The position numbers and the translations under genes are program-made. Positions 1 to 7,300 of a stretch of 34,754 bases of DNA are shown in pieces. Position 1 is the first letter of the stretch. Every line of letters begins with the position of its first letter. A model generated the notes under the pieces. The model searched no databases, was not told where the DNA came from, and worked only from the letters and a program-made list of their open reading frames with translations. Origin of the DNA: Prevotella sp. (GTDB lineage: Bacteria > Bacteroidota > Bacteroidia > Bacteroidales > Bacteroidaceae); contig JAEEVW010000038.1 of NCBI GenBank assembly GCA_016291085.1, forward strand, positions 1 through 34,754, read 5' to 3'.

Positions 1-72
1 CCTACTATTGGTGGTTCAATCGGTAGAAAGTTTGACCCTGAGACGGGTACTGGATTCTGGAACTTCAAATAA
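1..72 (+). CDS. 3' end of an unidentified gene (partial)
   Basis: Frame 1 is open from the window edge and ends at TAA 70-72, giving 23 residues that finish in DPETGTGFWNFK. Only the C-terminus is present, so no family can be assigned. It lies 8 bp before the 49-aa small ORF on the same strand, so the two may be cotranscribed. Confidence 0.55.
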   Translation, partial: PTIGGSIGRKFDPETGTGFWNFK

Positions 73-80
73 TGTGAGAT

Positions 81-230
81 ATGGCATACACAGGACGTTT
101 TGGACAGTCAGACGACTTCCGTCGTGAGGAACTTATAAGGATAATCGAGCACTCTGTAGAGAACCTAACCCTGCAGGAACTCGAAGCACTCTACTACGAC
201 ATGAGTAAAAAAAACTACATCAACGATTAG
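81..230 (+). CDS. 49-aa conserved small protein, copy 1
   Basis: ATG at 81 and TAG at 228-230 give 49 residues, starting MAYTGRFGQSDDFRREEL. The product is charged, probably helical, with no signal peptide, membrane segment or cysteine. I do not recognise the family. The strongest evidence that it is a real gene is a second copy at 21068-21217, which differs at only a few residues while the DNA differs mainly at third codon positions. That is the pattern of purifying selection on protein. It follows the partial gene at 1-72 and precedes the exporter promoter. Function unknown. Confidence 0.7.
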   Translation: MAYTGRFGQSDDFRREELIRIIEHSVENLTLQELEALYYDMSKKNYIND

Positions 231-278
231 AAAGATAAATACATCCATTCTCATAATAAATCCCAAAAGAATCTCCCG

Positions 279-313
279 TTTCACTGCAAATTGGCATATT
301 TTTCGTACCTTTG
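279..313 (+). promoter_or_regulatory. Bacteroidetes-type promoter for the SMR exporter
   Basis: A TACCTTTG -7 box at 306-313 matches TAnnTTTG exactly. The -33 box is weak (TTTC at 279-282). Transcription would start about 60 nt before the ATG at 377. I saw no recognisable guanidine riboswitch in that leader. Confidence 0.5.
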
Positions 314-376
314 CAGCGCCTTAGAAGGAGTCGCCGGAATAGTTCTGCAGCCCTCAAACAGGCAATCAGTAACCAA

Positions 377-700
377 ATGAGCTGGATTATTTTGATTGTT
401 GCAGGACTATGTGAGACGGGGTTCACCTATTGTCTTGGTCGTGCAAAGTATGTGATTGGAACTGAATGGTGGCTATGGATGAGCGGATTTCTGGCTTTCA
501 CCATTCTCAGTATGGGACTATTGGCTAAAGCCACGCAGACGCTACCTTTAGGGACGGCCTACCCGGTATGGACGGGAATAGGTGCTGTGGGAACTGTTCT
601 TGTAGGCATCTTTATCTTCCACGAGCCATCTACTTTTTGGCGATTGTTTTTCATCACGACACTTATTGTGTCAATTGTCGGACTAAAAGCTGTATCATAA
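377..700 (+). CDS. gdx: SMR-family guanidinium exporter, Gdx/SugE type
   Basis: A 107-aa four-helix membrane protein of the small multidrug resistance family. The N-terminus MSWIILIVAGLCE places the essential Glu at residue 13, as in SugE/Gdx. The segment GTAYPVWTGIGAVGT is typical of the Gdx branch rather than the EmrE branch. Gdx proteins exchange guanidinium for protons as dual-topology dimers; function here is inferred from family. The reading frame is open upstream to 311, but ATG 377 gives the usual SMR length and N-terminus, so I use it. The following NimA-like gene starts 2 bp after the stop, indicating cotranscription. Confidence 0.88.
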   Translation: MSWIILIVAGLCETGFTYCLGRAKYVIGTEWWLWMSGFLAFTILSMGLLAKATQTLPLGTAYPVWTGIGAVGTVLVGIFIFHEPSTFWRLFFITTLIVSIVGLKAVS

Positions 701-701
701 T

Positions 702-1196
702 ATGGAATTCAGATCAATGAGGCGTAAGCGCCAGCAACTTTCAGAAGAAAAGAGCATCGAAATATTGAGGAAATCAACTTCCGGCACATTGGCACTGCTG
801 GGGGATAACGGCTATCCCTACGCTGTTCCCATCAGCTATGTTTATGCCGAGGGCAAGTTATATTTCCACAGTGCGTTGAGTGGTCATAAGATCGATGCCA
901 TCAGAAACTGCGACAAGGCTTCGTTCTGTGTCATTGATCAGGACGAAGTGCATCCTGAGAAGTACACCACTTATTTCCGCAGCGTAATAGCCTTCGGGCG
1001 CATCCATATCATCGAGGATGAAAAGGAGAAATTAGTAACAGCCCGACTGCTTGGAGACAGATACAATCCTAATCAAGAGGAAGCCTTGCAAAAGGAGATT
1101 GAGAAGGGATTGTCTCGCATGGTTATGATACGTTTCGATATTGAGCATCTGACAGGGAAAGAGGCCATTGAACTTGTAAATCAACCTGGTATATGA
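702..1196 (+). CDS. Pyridoxamine-5'-phosphate-oxidase-like flavin-binding protein (NimA-like)
   Basis: 164 residues of the FMN-binding split-barrel fold. The N-terminal MRRKRQQLSEEKSIEIL and the segment PYAVPISYVYAEGKLYFHSA are typical of the family that includes NimA nitroimidazole reductases. The family binds FMN or related cofactors as dimers and often reduces small electrophiles; the substrate here is unknown. NimA-like does not by itself imply drug resistance. The start lies 1 bp after the exporter stop, and the stop overlaps the next ATG by 4 bp (ATGA), so it belongs to a tight operon. Confidence 0.82.
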   Translation: MEFRSMRRKRQQLSEEKSIEILRKSTSGTLALLGDNGYPYAVPISYVYAEGKLYFHSALSGHKIDAIRNCDKASFCVIDQDEVHPEKYTTYFRSVIAFGRIHIIEDEKEKLVTARLLGDRYNPNQEEALQKEIEKGLSRMVMIRFDIEHLTGKEAIELVNQPGI

Positions 1197-1501
1197 CACT
1201 ACCAAAGTTCATAATAACAATGGATGGGGTGTTCCGTCTGGGAATGGTCAACCAGCACAAGCACTTGCTGAAACCAGGTGAACAGTGCATTGGTGGCGGC
1301 TACTACCATTTCGATTTCGTTTCGAACGTAATTATCCTCGATAGGGAGTCATACGACTTTGGCCGTCCCAAGTGGCATCTGCTGGAGGTACTGAAGGTTC
1401 CATCTACCTATCGCGGCATGCGGATTGTTTATAAGTATGATGACGGATTCCACGATGACTTCAATGTCAGTGAGGAACTCCCAATAGAATACTATGACTA
1501 A
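1193..1501 (+). CDS. Conserved protein of unknown function (102 aa)
   Basis: A soluble protein with a compact beta-rich sequence. Its segments GEQCIGGGYYHFD and DFGRPKWHLLEVLKVPS look strongly conserved in style. There is no signal peptide or membrane segment. It overlaps the upstream stop by 4 bp and the downstream esterase by 8 bp (1494-1501), so translation of the three genes is probably coupled. I cannot assign a function. The overlaps and intact frame make it a confident gene. Confidence 0.75.
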   Translation: MTLPKFIITMDGVFRLGMVNQHKHLLKPGEQCIGGGYYHFDFVSNVIILDRESYDFGRPKWHLLEVLKVPSTYRGMRIVYKYDDGFHDDFNVSEELPIEYYD

Positions 1502-2231
1502 AAAGGAATACACACTCTCCGATAGGACATGCTTTCTGTATCAGGATGCAGCAGCCACACATATGCTGATCCAGCCGATTGATGAGCATGACTTGGAATT
1601 ATTGGATCAAGAAGTCGAAGCAATCAAGGAGCTATCCGATAAGCCTTTTTCGCTTGTGGCTTTTATGATAAAGGACTGGAATCAGGAACTGACTCCTTGG
1701 GCTGCGCCTCCTGTATTTGGCAAAACGCCATTTGGCGATGGAGCAGAAAAAACGCTGAAGTTCATCACAAACCAGCTGTTGCCAGAGGTTCAAGAAAACA
1801 TTCCTCACCTCATACTTGGCGGTTATTCACTTGCTGGACTGTTTGCCTTATGGGCAGGGTATCAGACAGACAAGTTTGAAGGCATTGCTGCTGCTTCCCC
1901 ATCTGTATGGTACCCTCAGTGGATTGATTATGCCTCAGAAAACAAACCGTTTGCAAAGTCCGTCTATCTCAGCCTTGGCGACAAGGAGGAGAAAGCAAAG
2001 AACCGATGGAACAGCGAGAGCCATCAAGTTCGCTTGAATGGCCGAGTCGTGACAGAGGTCGGCAAGGCCAATCCTGTTATGGCGCAGGTTGGTAATGCCA
2101 TCCGCAAGCAGCATGAACTATTGACGGAACAAGAGATTAATACCCTACTTGAATGGAACGCAGGCAATCACTTCGTCGATTCCGATAAACGGATGGCAAA
2201 GGGATTCGCCTGGGCTATTAATAATTTATGA
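1494..2231 (+). CDS. Alpha/beta hydrolase, enterochelin-esterase/esterase-D-like
   Basis: 245 residues with a nucleophile elbow GGYSLAG (Ser112) and a C-terminal GNHFVDSD that supplies a likely catalytic His226, as in the esterase D/IroE group of serine hydrolases. There is no signal peptide, so it is probably cytoplasmic. The substrate is unknown. It is the last gene of the exporter operon and starts within the previous gene. The next promoter begins about 65 bp after its stop, so the operon likely ends here. Confidence 0.8.
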   Translation: MTKKEYTLSDRTCFLYQDAAATHMLIQPIDEHDLELLDQEVEAIKELSDKPFSLVAFMIKDWNQELTPWAAPPVFGKTPFGDGAEKTLKFITNQLLPEVQENIPHLILGGYSLAGLFALWAGYQTDKFEGIAAASPSVWYPQWIDYASENKPFAKSVYLSLGDKEEKAKNRWNSESHQVRLNGRVVTEVGKANPVMAQVGNAIRKQHELLTEQEINTLLEWNAGNHFVDSDKRMAKGFAWAINNL

Positions 2232-2295
2232 TATGAGAAAAGCAAGCAGAGCAATGGATAGTTTCCTCCAATTTTACAATTTTTTCTTCAAATTG

Positions 2296-2326
2296 CTTGT
2301 TTATTCGGGAAAAATATGTACCTTTG
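2296..2326 (+). promoter_or_regulatory. Bacteroidetes-type promoter for the ATPase gene
   Basis: TACCTTTG at 2319-2326 is a consensus -7 box. TTG at 2297-2299 lies 19 bp upstream, the expected -33 spacing. The start codon follows at 2374, leaving a leader of about 45 nt that contains a short TTATTATAATGA near-palindrome. Confidence 0.65.
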
Positions 2327-2373
2327 CAAAATAATAACCGTCATTATTATAATGACCATTATCATTTTGAGTT

Positions 2374-3690
2374 ATGAAGTTCTATGATAGAGAGTCTGAA
2401 CAGCAGTTGCTGAGTGCTGTATTAAGGCAGAGTAAACAGGAAGCGCGAATGACCGTCCTGATGGGACGCAGGCGTATTGGCAAGACGGAGCTTTCGCTTC
2501 GTTGCGGTGATGATACTGTACTCTATTTCTTCGTCGGAAAGAAGGCAGAGGCATTGCTATGCCAGGACTTTGTTCAGGAGATAACCAGCAAGCTTGGTGT
2601 GCCGGTCTTGGGACAGGCGAACTCTTTTTCCGAGGTATTCCGATTCGTTCTCCATCTCTCTGAAACCAGGGCATTCACGCTGATTATCGATGAATTCCAG
2701 AACTTTCAGAAGGTCAACCCTACTGTATTCAGTAACATGCAGCGCGACTGGGACTTGAATAAAAGCAAGAGCCACCTGAACCTGATTATCAGTGGTTCCG
2801 TGTTCACGCTGATGAAGAAGATTTTCGAGGATTATGAAGAACCTCTCTTTGGACGTGCAAACGAGAAGATTACTCTTGAACCCTTCAGGACCGATGTCCT
2901 GAAAGAGATTCTGCATGACTTCAACCCCGGCTACACACATGAAGACCTGTTGGCACTGTTCAGCATTACAGGTGGCGTTGCCTGGTATGTCACTCTCCTA
3001 CTTGACCGTGGGAAGACAAGTTGGAAAAAGATGCTTGGAGCCTTGACTGAAGAAAACTCGCCGTTCATTAATGAAGGCAAGAACATCCTGATAGAAGAGT
3101 TCGGCACCGATTACGTCATTTATTTCTCTATCTTGACGTGCATTGCCAGCGGAATGAAAACCAGTGCGGAGATCAAGAACGAACTGGGTATTGACAATAT
3201 CAGCAGTTACCTTTCCCGTCTGGAAGACTACTATGGTCTGATTACCAAGTATCAGCCCATCTTCGCCAAGGAGAGCAGCAAGAAGGTTCGCTATCAGCTC
3301 GATGACTGTTTCCTGATTTTCTGGTTCCGCTTCTTCTTCAAATATCAGGCACTGGTGGAGAACAAGGCATTGAAAGCCCTCGACACCATCATCCGCAGAG
3401 ACTACAGTGGTGTTTCGGGCCTGATGATGGAGCGATACTTTACCAGGAAGTTCCAGGAACAGGGGCAATATGTCATCGGCAAATGGTGGGACAGAAAAGG
3501 TTTCAATGAGATAGACCTCGTGGTAGTTGATCCCATTGGCAAGGAGGCTTGGGCGTATGAGTTAAAGAAAGATGAAAGCCGCTATGACGAAGAATCTTTC
3601 AAGAAGAAGGTAGACATCATGGTTCAGCAAACCCCTGAACTGCACAAGATGAAGATTCACATAGGTTCACTCAGCAAGAGTGGTATGTAA
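2374..3690 (+). CDS. Archaeal-type AAA ATPase with DUF234-like C-terminal domain
   Basis: 438 residues. Walker A GRRRIGKT is at 31-38 and Walker B LIIDEFQ has Asp106/Glu107, in the layout of the STAND-like archaeal ATPase family common in Bacteroidetes. A winged-helix region lies around 265-330. The C-terminus around 370-405 has the NEIDLVVVD...YELKK pattern of a PD-(D/E)xK-like domain, as in DUF234. The family role is poorly known; nucleic acid processing has been suggested because of the nuclease-like tail. It has its own promoter and is followed 14 bp later by dinB, so it may be cotranscribed with dinB. Confidence 0.82.
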   Translation: MKFYDRESEQQLLSAVLRQSKQEARMTVLMGRRRIGKTELSLRCGDDTVLYFFVGKKAEALLCQDFVQEITSKLGVPVLGQANSFSEVFRFVLHLSETRAFTLIIDEFQNFQKVNPTVFSNMQRDWDLNKSKSHLNLIISGSVFTLMKKIFEDYEEPLFGRANEKITLEPFRTDVLKEILHDFNPGYTHEDLLALFSITGGVAWYVTLLLDRGKTSWKKMLGALTEENSPFINEGKNILIEEFGTDYVIYFSILTCIASGMKTSAEIKNELGIDNISSYLSRLEDYYGLITKYQPIFAKESSKKVRYQLDDCFLIFWFRFFFKYQALVENKALKALDTIIRRDYSGVSGLMMERYFTRKFQEQGQYVIGKWWDRKGFNEIDLVVVDPIGKEAWAYELKKDESRYDEESFKKKVDIMVQQTPELHKMKIHIGSLSKSGM

Positions 3691-3704
3691 ACGTATAATA
3701 ATAG

Positions 3705-4793
3705 GTGAAAATCATCCACGTGGACATGGACCAGTTCTTTGCCGCTGTGGAGCAGCGAGACAATCCGGAACTGAAGGGCAAGCCGATAGCGGTTGGCCAC
3801 GATGCCGAACGTGGCGTGGTATCGACGGCCAGCTACGAGGCCCGACGGTTCGGAGTGCATTCTGCACAGTCCATTCAGGTGGCCAAGCGTCTTTGTCCGC
3901 AACTGATTATCGTAGAGCCACACTTCCAACGGTATAAGGAGGTATCGGCTCAGTTGCACGAGATTTTCCATGACTATACAGACCTGATTGAACCCATCTC
4001 GCTCGATGAAGCATTTCTCGATGTCACAGAGAATAAGAAAGGCATCGAACTAGGTGTTGACATAGCCCGGGAGATAAAGCAGCGCATTCGTGAAACAACA
4101 GGGTTGACGGCATCAGCAGGTGTCAGCTATTGTAAGTTTTTGGCGAAGATTGCCTCTGACTGGCGCAAGCCCGACGGTCTGACGGTGATTCATCCTGACA
4201 GGGCCTTGGACTTCATCGCCCAGCTGAAGGTGGAGAAAATCTGGGGTGTCGGGCAGAAGACGGCAGAAAAGATGCATCGCATGGGCATCTTTACAGGATT
4301 GGATCTGAGGAACATGTCACTCACCCGGCTGACGCAGGAGTTCGGTAAGATGGGCCAGGTATTCTATGACTTCTCGCGAGGGATCGACAACAGACCTGTT
4401 ATCTCTGAGTGGGAGCGCAAGTCCGTCAGCTGTGAGCAGACGTTTGAGTCGGACATCAGCGAGAACGCTGCCGTCACCATCCACCTGTATCACACGGTGT
4501 TGGAGCTGGTCAGGCGTATCGAGAAGAATGACTTTGAAGGGCGCACACTGACGCTGAAAGTGAAGTTTCTGGACTTTCAGCAGATTACCCGCAGCATAAC
4601 CGTTGACCACATCTTGCGAACAAAGGACGAGATACTGCCTTTGGCAAAACAGCTGATGCAAAGCGTGGAATTTCATTCCCATCCTATACGCTTGTTAGGC
4701 TTGGGCGTGTCAAATCAGAAGGGTGCCACTGCCCAGGAGCAGCAGCCGTGGGTCGAGCTGGAACTGGAGTTCAAGCCTTGGCCAGAGGCTTGA
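3705..4793 (+). CDS. dinB: DNA polymerase IV (Y-family translesion polymerase)
   Basis: 362 residues. The palm motif HVDMDQFFAAVE gives Asp7 and Asp9 with the aromatic steric gate at Phe12, and SLDEAFLD gives Asp101/Glu102. The helix-hairpin-helix region (IWGVGQKTAEKM) and a little-finger domain follow. Length and order match DinB. It performs error-prone bypass of damaged template. The start is GTG at 3705; the next Met is inside the first catalytic motif, so GTG must be used. It lies 14 bp after the ATPase gene. I saw no LexA-like box, though I may miss one in this phylum. Confidence 0.95.
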   Translation: MKIIHVDMDQFFAAVEQRDNPELKGKPIAVGHDAERGVVSTASYEARRFGVHSAQSIQVAKRLCPQLIIVEPHFQRYKEVSAQLHEIFHDYTDLIEPISLDEAFLDVTENKKGIELGVDIAREIKQRIRETTGLTASAGVSYCKFLAKIASDWRKPDGLTVIHPDRALDFIAQLKVEKIWGVGQKTAEKMHRMGIFTGLDLRNMSLTRLTQEFGKMGQVFYDFSRGIDNRPVISEWERKSVSCEQTFESDISENAAVTIHLYHTVLELVRRIEKNDFEGRTLTLKVKFLDFQQITRSITVDHILRTKDEILPLAKQLMQSVEFHSHPIRLLGLGVSNQKGATAQEQQPWVELELEFKPWPEA

Positions 4794-4852
4794 TGAATGG
4801 GAATCCCCTATGAAAGAATAGGCGATTTCCTTACCCAATTAGGAATAATCCT

Positions 4853-4883
4853 TTTGATAGTTCACCAAAAGTACCGATCTTTG
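4853..4883 (+). promoter_or_regulatory. Bacteroidetes-type promoter for the His-rich secreted protein
   Basis: TTTG at 4853-4856 and GATCTTTG at 4876-4883 (one mismatch to TAnnTTTG) are separated by 19 bp, the standard spacing. The ATG at 4950 leaves a leader of about 60 nt. Confidence 0.5.
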
Positions 4884-4949
4884 CACTGTGATTCAGAACA
4901 TAGGAGTCTGGTCACAGAACAAAAGTTGAACAATTAAAAGAAGAAGATT

Positions 4950-5339
4950 ATGAAAACTTTGAATAAGGTGATCGCAGCCATGATGATGATGGCAATCACA
5001 ACAATGCCGGCAATGGCAGGTAATAAACACCACAACGACAGAAACGACAAGAAGACAACTGTTGTCGTAGTGAATAATGATAGAGGTGGCTCGCACTTCG
5101 ACAAGGTGGACAGGGCACTGTCACACAACACCTATCACAAAGGCCATGCCTATCGTCCTGACGTGAAGACCTGCACCTTCAGGGTGAGCCGCCACGACTC
5201 CCATCGTAAGGTAGTTGCCAAGGTTGAGCACATGAAAGGCGTGATGGACACCAAGTGGAATCCCCGTACCCGCGAAGTGACAGTCATCTACGATGCCAAG
5301 GTAACGTCAGCCCGTCATATCAAGCACTTCATGGCATAG
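4950..5339 (+). CDS. Small secreted His-rich protein with an HMA-like fold
   Basis: 129 residues. A Sec signal peptide covers about 1-23 (ends MPAMAG). It is followed by a His/Asn/Asp-rich linker and a C-terminal domain of about 60 residues (TCTFRVSRHDSHRKVVAKVEH onward). The order strand-helix-strand-strand-helix and the phrase VMDTKWNPRTREVTVIYD recall heavy-metal-associated (HMA) domains, but the CxxC metal pair is missing; one Cys and many His remain. A periplasmic metal-binding role is possible but inferred. It has its own promoter and a downstream terminator. Confidence 0.7.
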   Translation: MKTLNKVIAAMMMMAITTMPAMAGNKHHNDRNDKKTTVVVVNNDRGGSHFDKVDRALSHNTYHKGHAYRPDVKTCTFRVSRHDSHRKVVAKVEHMKGVMDTKWNPRTREVTVIYDAKVTSARHIKHFMA

Positions 5340-5360
5340 CCATTTTATATACAATCCCAA

Positions 5361-5398
5361 AGAAGCTCCGGCTTGCAATTTGCAGGTCGGGGCTTTGA
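5361..5398. terminator. Hairpin between convergent genes
   Basis: Arms at 5363-5372 (AAGCTCCGGC) and 5386-5395 (GTCGGGGCTT) pair over 10 bp with two G-U pairs. An inner TGCA/TGCA helix sits in the loop. The hairpin lies between the + strand gene ending at 5339 and the - strand gene ending at 5417, so it probably serves as a bidirectional terminator, although the T-tract is short. Confidence 0.5.
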
Positions 5399-5416
5399 CT
5401 CTATTTAGATGATATG

Positions 5417-6121
5417 TTATACTGTGAATTCGATAATGGCGCTGACCTCATTGTCAATGGCCAGTGAGATGATAATACCTCCGTCAATCTGGTAGATAGT
5501 CGGAATGAGCAGGTCGCCCAACTTGGCTGGCACGCGATACTCTACCCTTAACCCTTTGACCTCGAAGTCCTCTGGCAACAATTCCATCGCCATGCGGATG
5601 TAGTTGGCGTTGTTCAGATGCTTGTTATAGTCGATGTCGGCACGAAGTACTTTAATAGGTTCAAGTGTCTCACCACCTTCCTTTGGCAGAATGATTCGTC
5701 GGTCTTTGTAGTTCATCTCCAACTGAGGCTCCAGCGTCATTGAGGCAATGGTGGCATCATCCACTCGTTTCAGTTTGCCATTCTCCTTATCCACAAAGGC
5801 ACCCATGCTCCAAGTCCTGTAGCAGGGCTTCCCTTCCGCATCGTAGATGAAGGTGTTGCGGAATCCAAACATCGGTTTCATGCCATAAACGGTCGATGTC
5901 ACCGTCAGTTCTTCCTTGTATTCCGGCACTCGGATGACCTCCACCTGTCGCGAAGCCAGCAACTGAGCCATATTCTGCTCGGCAAAATACTGCTTTACTC
6001 CTGGCTCTGAATCAATCCACATCTCTGAGCAGTCCTGCATCATCTGAAGGGCCGAATAAAGTTTCAGCCGTCCCTCGCTGTCGCAAGTGCTAGTCGTTAC
6101 TTTATATTTTAAGCTGTACAT
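5417..6121 (-). CDS. Acyl-ACP thioesterase (FatA/FatB-like)
   Basis: 234 residues with two hot-dog folds. The second domain carries ADIDYNKHLNNANYIRMAME, where Asp164, Asn166 and His168 match the catalytic D-x-N-x-H of plant and bacterial acyl-ACP thioesterases. The enzyme releases free fatty acids from acyl carrier protein in the cytoplasm. It is expressed alone: upstream lies a -7-like TACATTTG (6146-6153, - strand) and a terminator hairpin that isolates it from the preceding SDR gene. Confidence 0.88.
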   Translation of the reverse strand: MYSLKYKVTTSTCDSEGRLKLYSALQMMQDCSEMWIDSEPGVKQYFAEQNMAQLLASRQVEVIRVPEYKEELTVTSTVYGMKPMFGFRNTFIYDAEGKPCYRTWSMGAFVDKENGKLKRVDDATIASMTLEPQLEMNYKDRRIILPKEGGETLEPIKVLRADIDYNKHLNNANYIRMAMELLPEDFEVKGLRVEYRVPAKLGDLLIPTIYQIDGGIIISLAIDNEVSAIIEFTV

Positions 6122-6145
6122 ATTCTATCATTTGATTTCTTGTGG

Positions 6146-6153
6146 CAAATGTA
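6146..6153 (-). promoter_or_regulatory. -7 box of the thioesterase gene
   Basis: TACATTTG on the - strand fits TAnnTTTG and lies 25 bp before the ATG at 6121. No good -33 element is visible; that region overlaps the terminator hairpin at 6157-6195. Confidence 0.4.
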
Positions 6154-6156
6154 CGA

Positions 6157-6195
6157 ATAATCCTCCATACCATTACGATACGGAGGATTTTTTTG
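6157..6195. terminator. Terminator hairpin after the SDR gene
   Basis: AATCCTCC (6159-6166) and GGAGGATT (6182-6189) form a stem, extended by three pairs (one G-U) towards the loop. Seven T follow on the + strand and a matching A-run precedes it on the - strand. It separates the SDR gene (ends 6223) from the thioesterase gene. Confidence 0.6.
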
Positions 6196-6222
6196 TGATT
6201 TATTACGAATTCCCAAGGATAT

Positions 6223-7071
6223 CTACCCTTGCAACTTGAACATACCCGTGCGGATGCTGGGGATGACACCACCGTCGATGAGCAGGTCGGTGCCGTTGAT
6301 GAAGGTGGCGTGCTCGCCTAGGAGGAACGCGGCGGCATCAGCAATCTCATCGCTGGTGGCTACGCGGCGGGCGGCCGAGGCATCGATCATTTCCTGATAA
6401 AGGTCGCCGATGGCATTGAACTCGTCGTAGGCCAGGGGCGTGACGATGATACCTGGCGAAATGGTGTTGATGCGTGCACGGCGTTCGCGCCATGTGGTGG
6501 CTGCTGCACGTTGTGCCTGCAGGTGGTTCACGCGCTTGGCAATCATATAGGCCAGTCCGCTGTTCTGCATGGCGACGTTGCGGACGATGGGCAGCGCAGC
6601 GAGCTCGTCGGTGGCAGCGTTCACAATCTGCAACTCATCGTCGTTGGGGATGGGGTACATGTAGGCGGCCTGACTGGAGATGATGAGTCCGGCGCCACCC
6701 TCGGCCATCACCTGTCCGAAAGCATCCACAGCATAGCCCGTGCCCACCATGTCGAGTGCGACGATGTGCTCCGGCGAGGCCTGATTGGGCGATGCGCCTG
6801 CGGTGTCGATGAAGTACATCACGGGGCCGAGCGCTGCACCCTTCTTGGCAAAGGCCTCGATGCTCTCCTTTTCCAGGGCGTTCACCACGCAAGTCTCCAC
6901 ATCGTAACCGCTGCGACGGAAATCGTCGCTCACGCGCTCCAATGCCTTCTCGCTGATGTCGCCCAGCAGAATCTTCTTGCCTGCCGCAATGCGTCGCACG
7001 ATGGCTGTTCCCATACTACCGGCACCCAGCAGTGCCACTACCTGTTTCTTCTCGTTTCTGTCGAAAACCAT
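6223..7071 (-). CDS. Short-chain dehydrogenase/reductase, paralogue 1
   Basis: 282 residues of classical SDR type. The nucleotide-binding GAGSMG (Gly16, Gly18, Gly21) opens the Rossmann fold. Ser132/133, Tyr175 and Lys179 (YMIAK) form the expected catalytic set. ISPGIIVTPLA and the C-terminal GTDLLIDGG are family hallmarks. It probably reduces a carbonyl compound with NAD(P)H; the substrate is unknown. It is closely related in layout to the SDR at 12305-13141. It is a single-gene unit with a long leader: the promoter box is at 7226-7233, and a heptamer-repeat block (7073-7108) ends 1 nt before the ATG. Confidence 0.85.
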   Translation of the reverse strand: MVFDRNEKKQVVALLGAGSMGTAIVRRIAAGKKILLGDISEKALERVSDDFRRSGYDVETCVVNALEKESIEAFAKKGAALGPVMYFIDTAGASPNQASPEHIVALDMVGTGYAVDAFGQVMAEGGAGLIISSQAAYMYPIPNDDELQIVNAATDELAALPIVRNVAMQNSGLAYMIAKRVNHLQAQRAAATTWRERRARINTISPGIIVTPLAYDEFNAIGDLYQEMIDASAARRVATSDEIADAAAFLLGEHATFINGTDLLIDGGVIPSIRTGMFKLQG

Positions 7072-7072
7072 A

Positions 7073-7108
7073 ACAATTTACTATTTGACGATTTACAATT
7101 TACTATTT
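7073..7108 (-). repeat. AAATNGT heptamer leader, block 1
   Basis: Read on the - strand, this 36-nt stretch is five AAATNGT units (N = A, T, C, A, T) with one extra C before the last two. It ends 1 nt before the SDR start codon. Another imperfect unit lies at about 7129-7141. The same pattern precedes three other genes (9703-9731, 13984-14012, 14680-14708). Confidence 0.8.
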
Positions 7109-7225
7109 ATTTCTCGATTCTTTCAATTTTACTATTTATCAAAGCGGAAGCAAATTCTTCACTTCATTCCCGAGCAAGCTTGCCTACCCGTAGCCTTTCG
7201 CTATTCACTTTTCACTTTCACGGTG

Positions 7226-7233
7226 CAAAGGTA
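7226..7233 (-). promoter_or_regulatory. -7 box driving the SDR gene
   Basis: TACCTTTG on the - strand is a perfect consensus. The leader to ATG 7071 is about 150 nt and contains the heptamer repeats. The -33 region falls inside the upstream terminator stem. Confidence 0.55.
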
Positions 7234-7235
7234 CA

Positions 7236-7273
7236 ACAAAAACGGCAACCTGTTGTTATCCAGATTGCCGTTT
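7236..7273 (-). terminator. Intrinsic terminator of the 7301-8137 gene
   Basis: On the - strand AACGGCAATCTG (7272-7261) pairs with CAGGTTGCCGTT (7252-7241): 12 bp with one U-G pair and an 8-nt loop, followed by a run of five T. This is a textbook intrinsic terminator directly behind the stop codon at 7301. Confidence 0.8.
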
Positions 7274-7300
7274 AACTTTCACAAATGGAAGAAATGTTGC

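Larger units (their letters stand above)
7222..7292 (-). repeat. 71-bp terminator-promoter block, copy 1
   Basis: 67 of 71 positions match 9735-9805. On the - strand it contains a hairpin with a T-run, then a TACCTTTG box. It lies between the stop of the 7301-8137 gene and the leader of the SDR gene. The differences cluster in two dinucleotides: AA/GG next to the -7 box and TT/AG at the stem base. Confidence 0.85.

Noticed and set aside
318..376. Guanidine riboswitch before gdx
   Set aside because: The leader is about 60 nt and shows no ykkC/guanidine-class motif I can recognise.
7241..7272. The imperfect palindrome as a regulator operator
   Set aside because: The 12-bp stem with an 8-nt loop and immediate T-run directly after a stop codon fits an intrinsic terminator better. 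An additional operator role is possible but not shown.
6511..7275. 254-aa rightward ORF
   Set aside because: Antisense to the SDR gene and it continues through the leader repeats. No domain visible.
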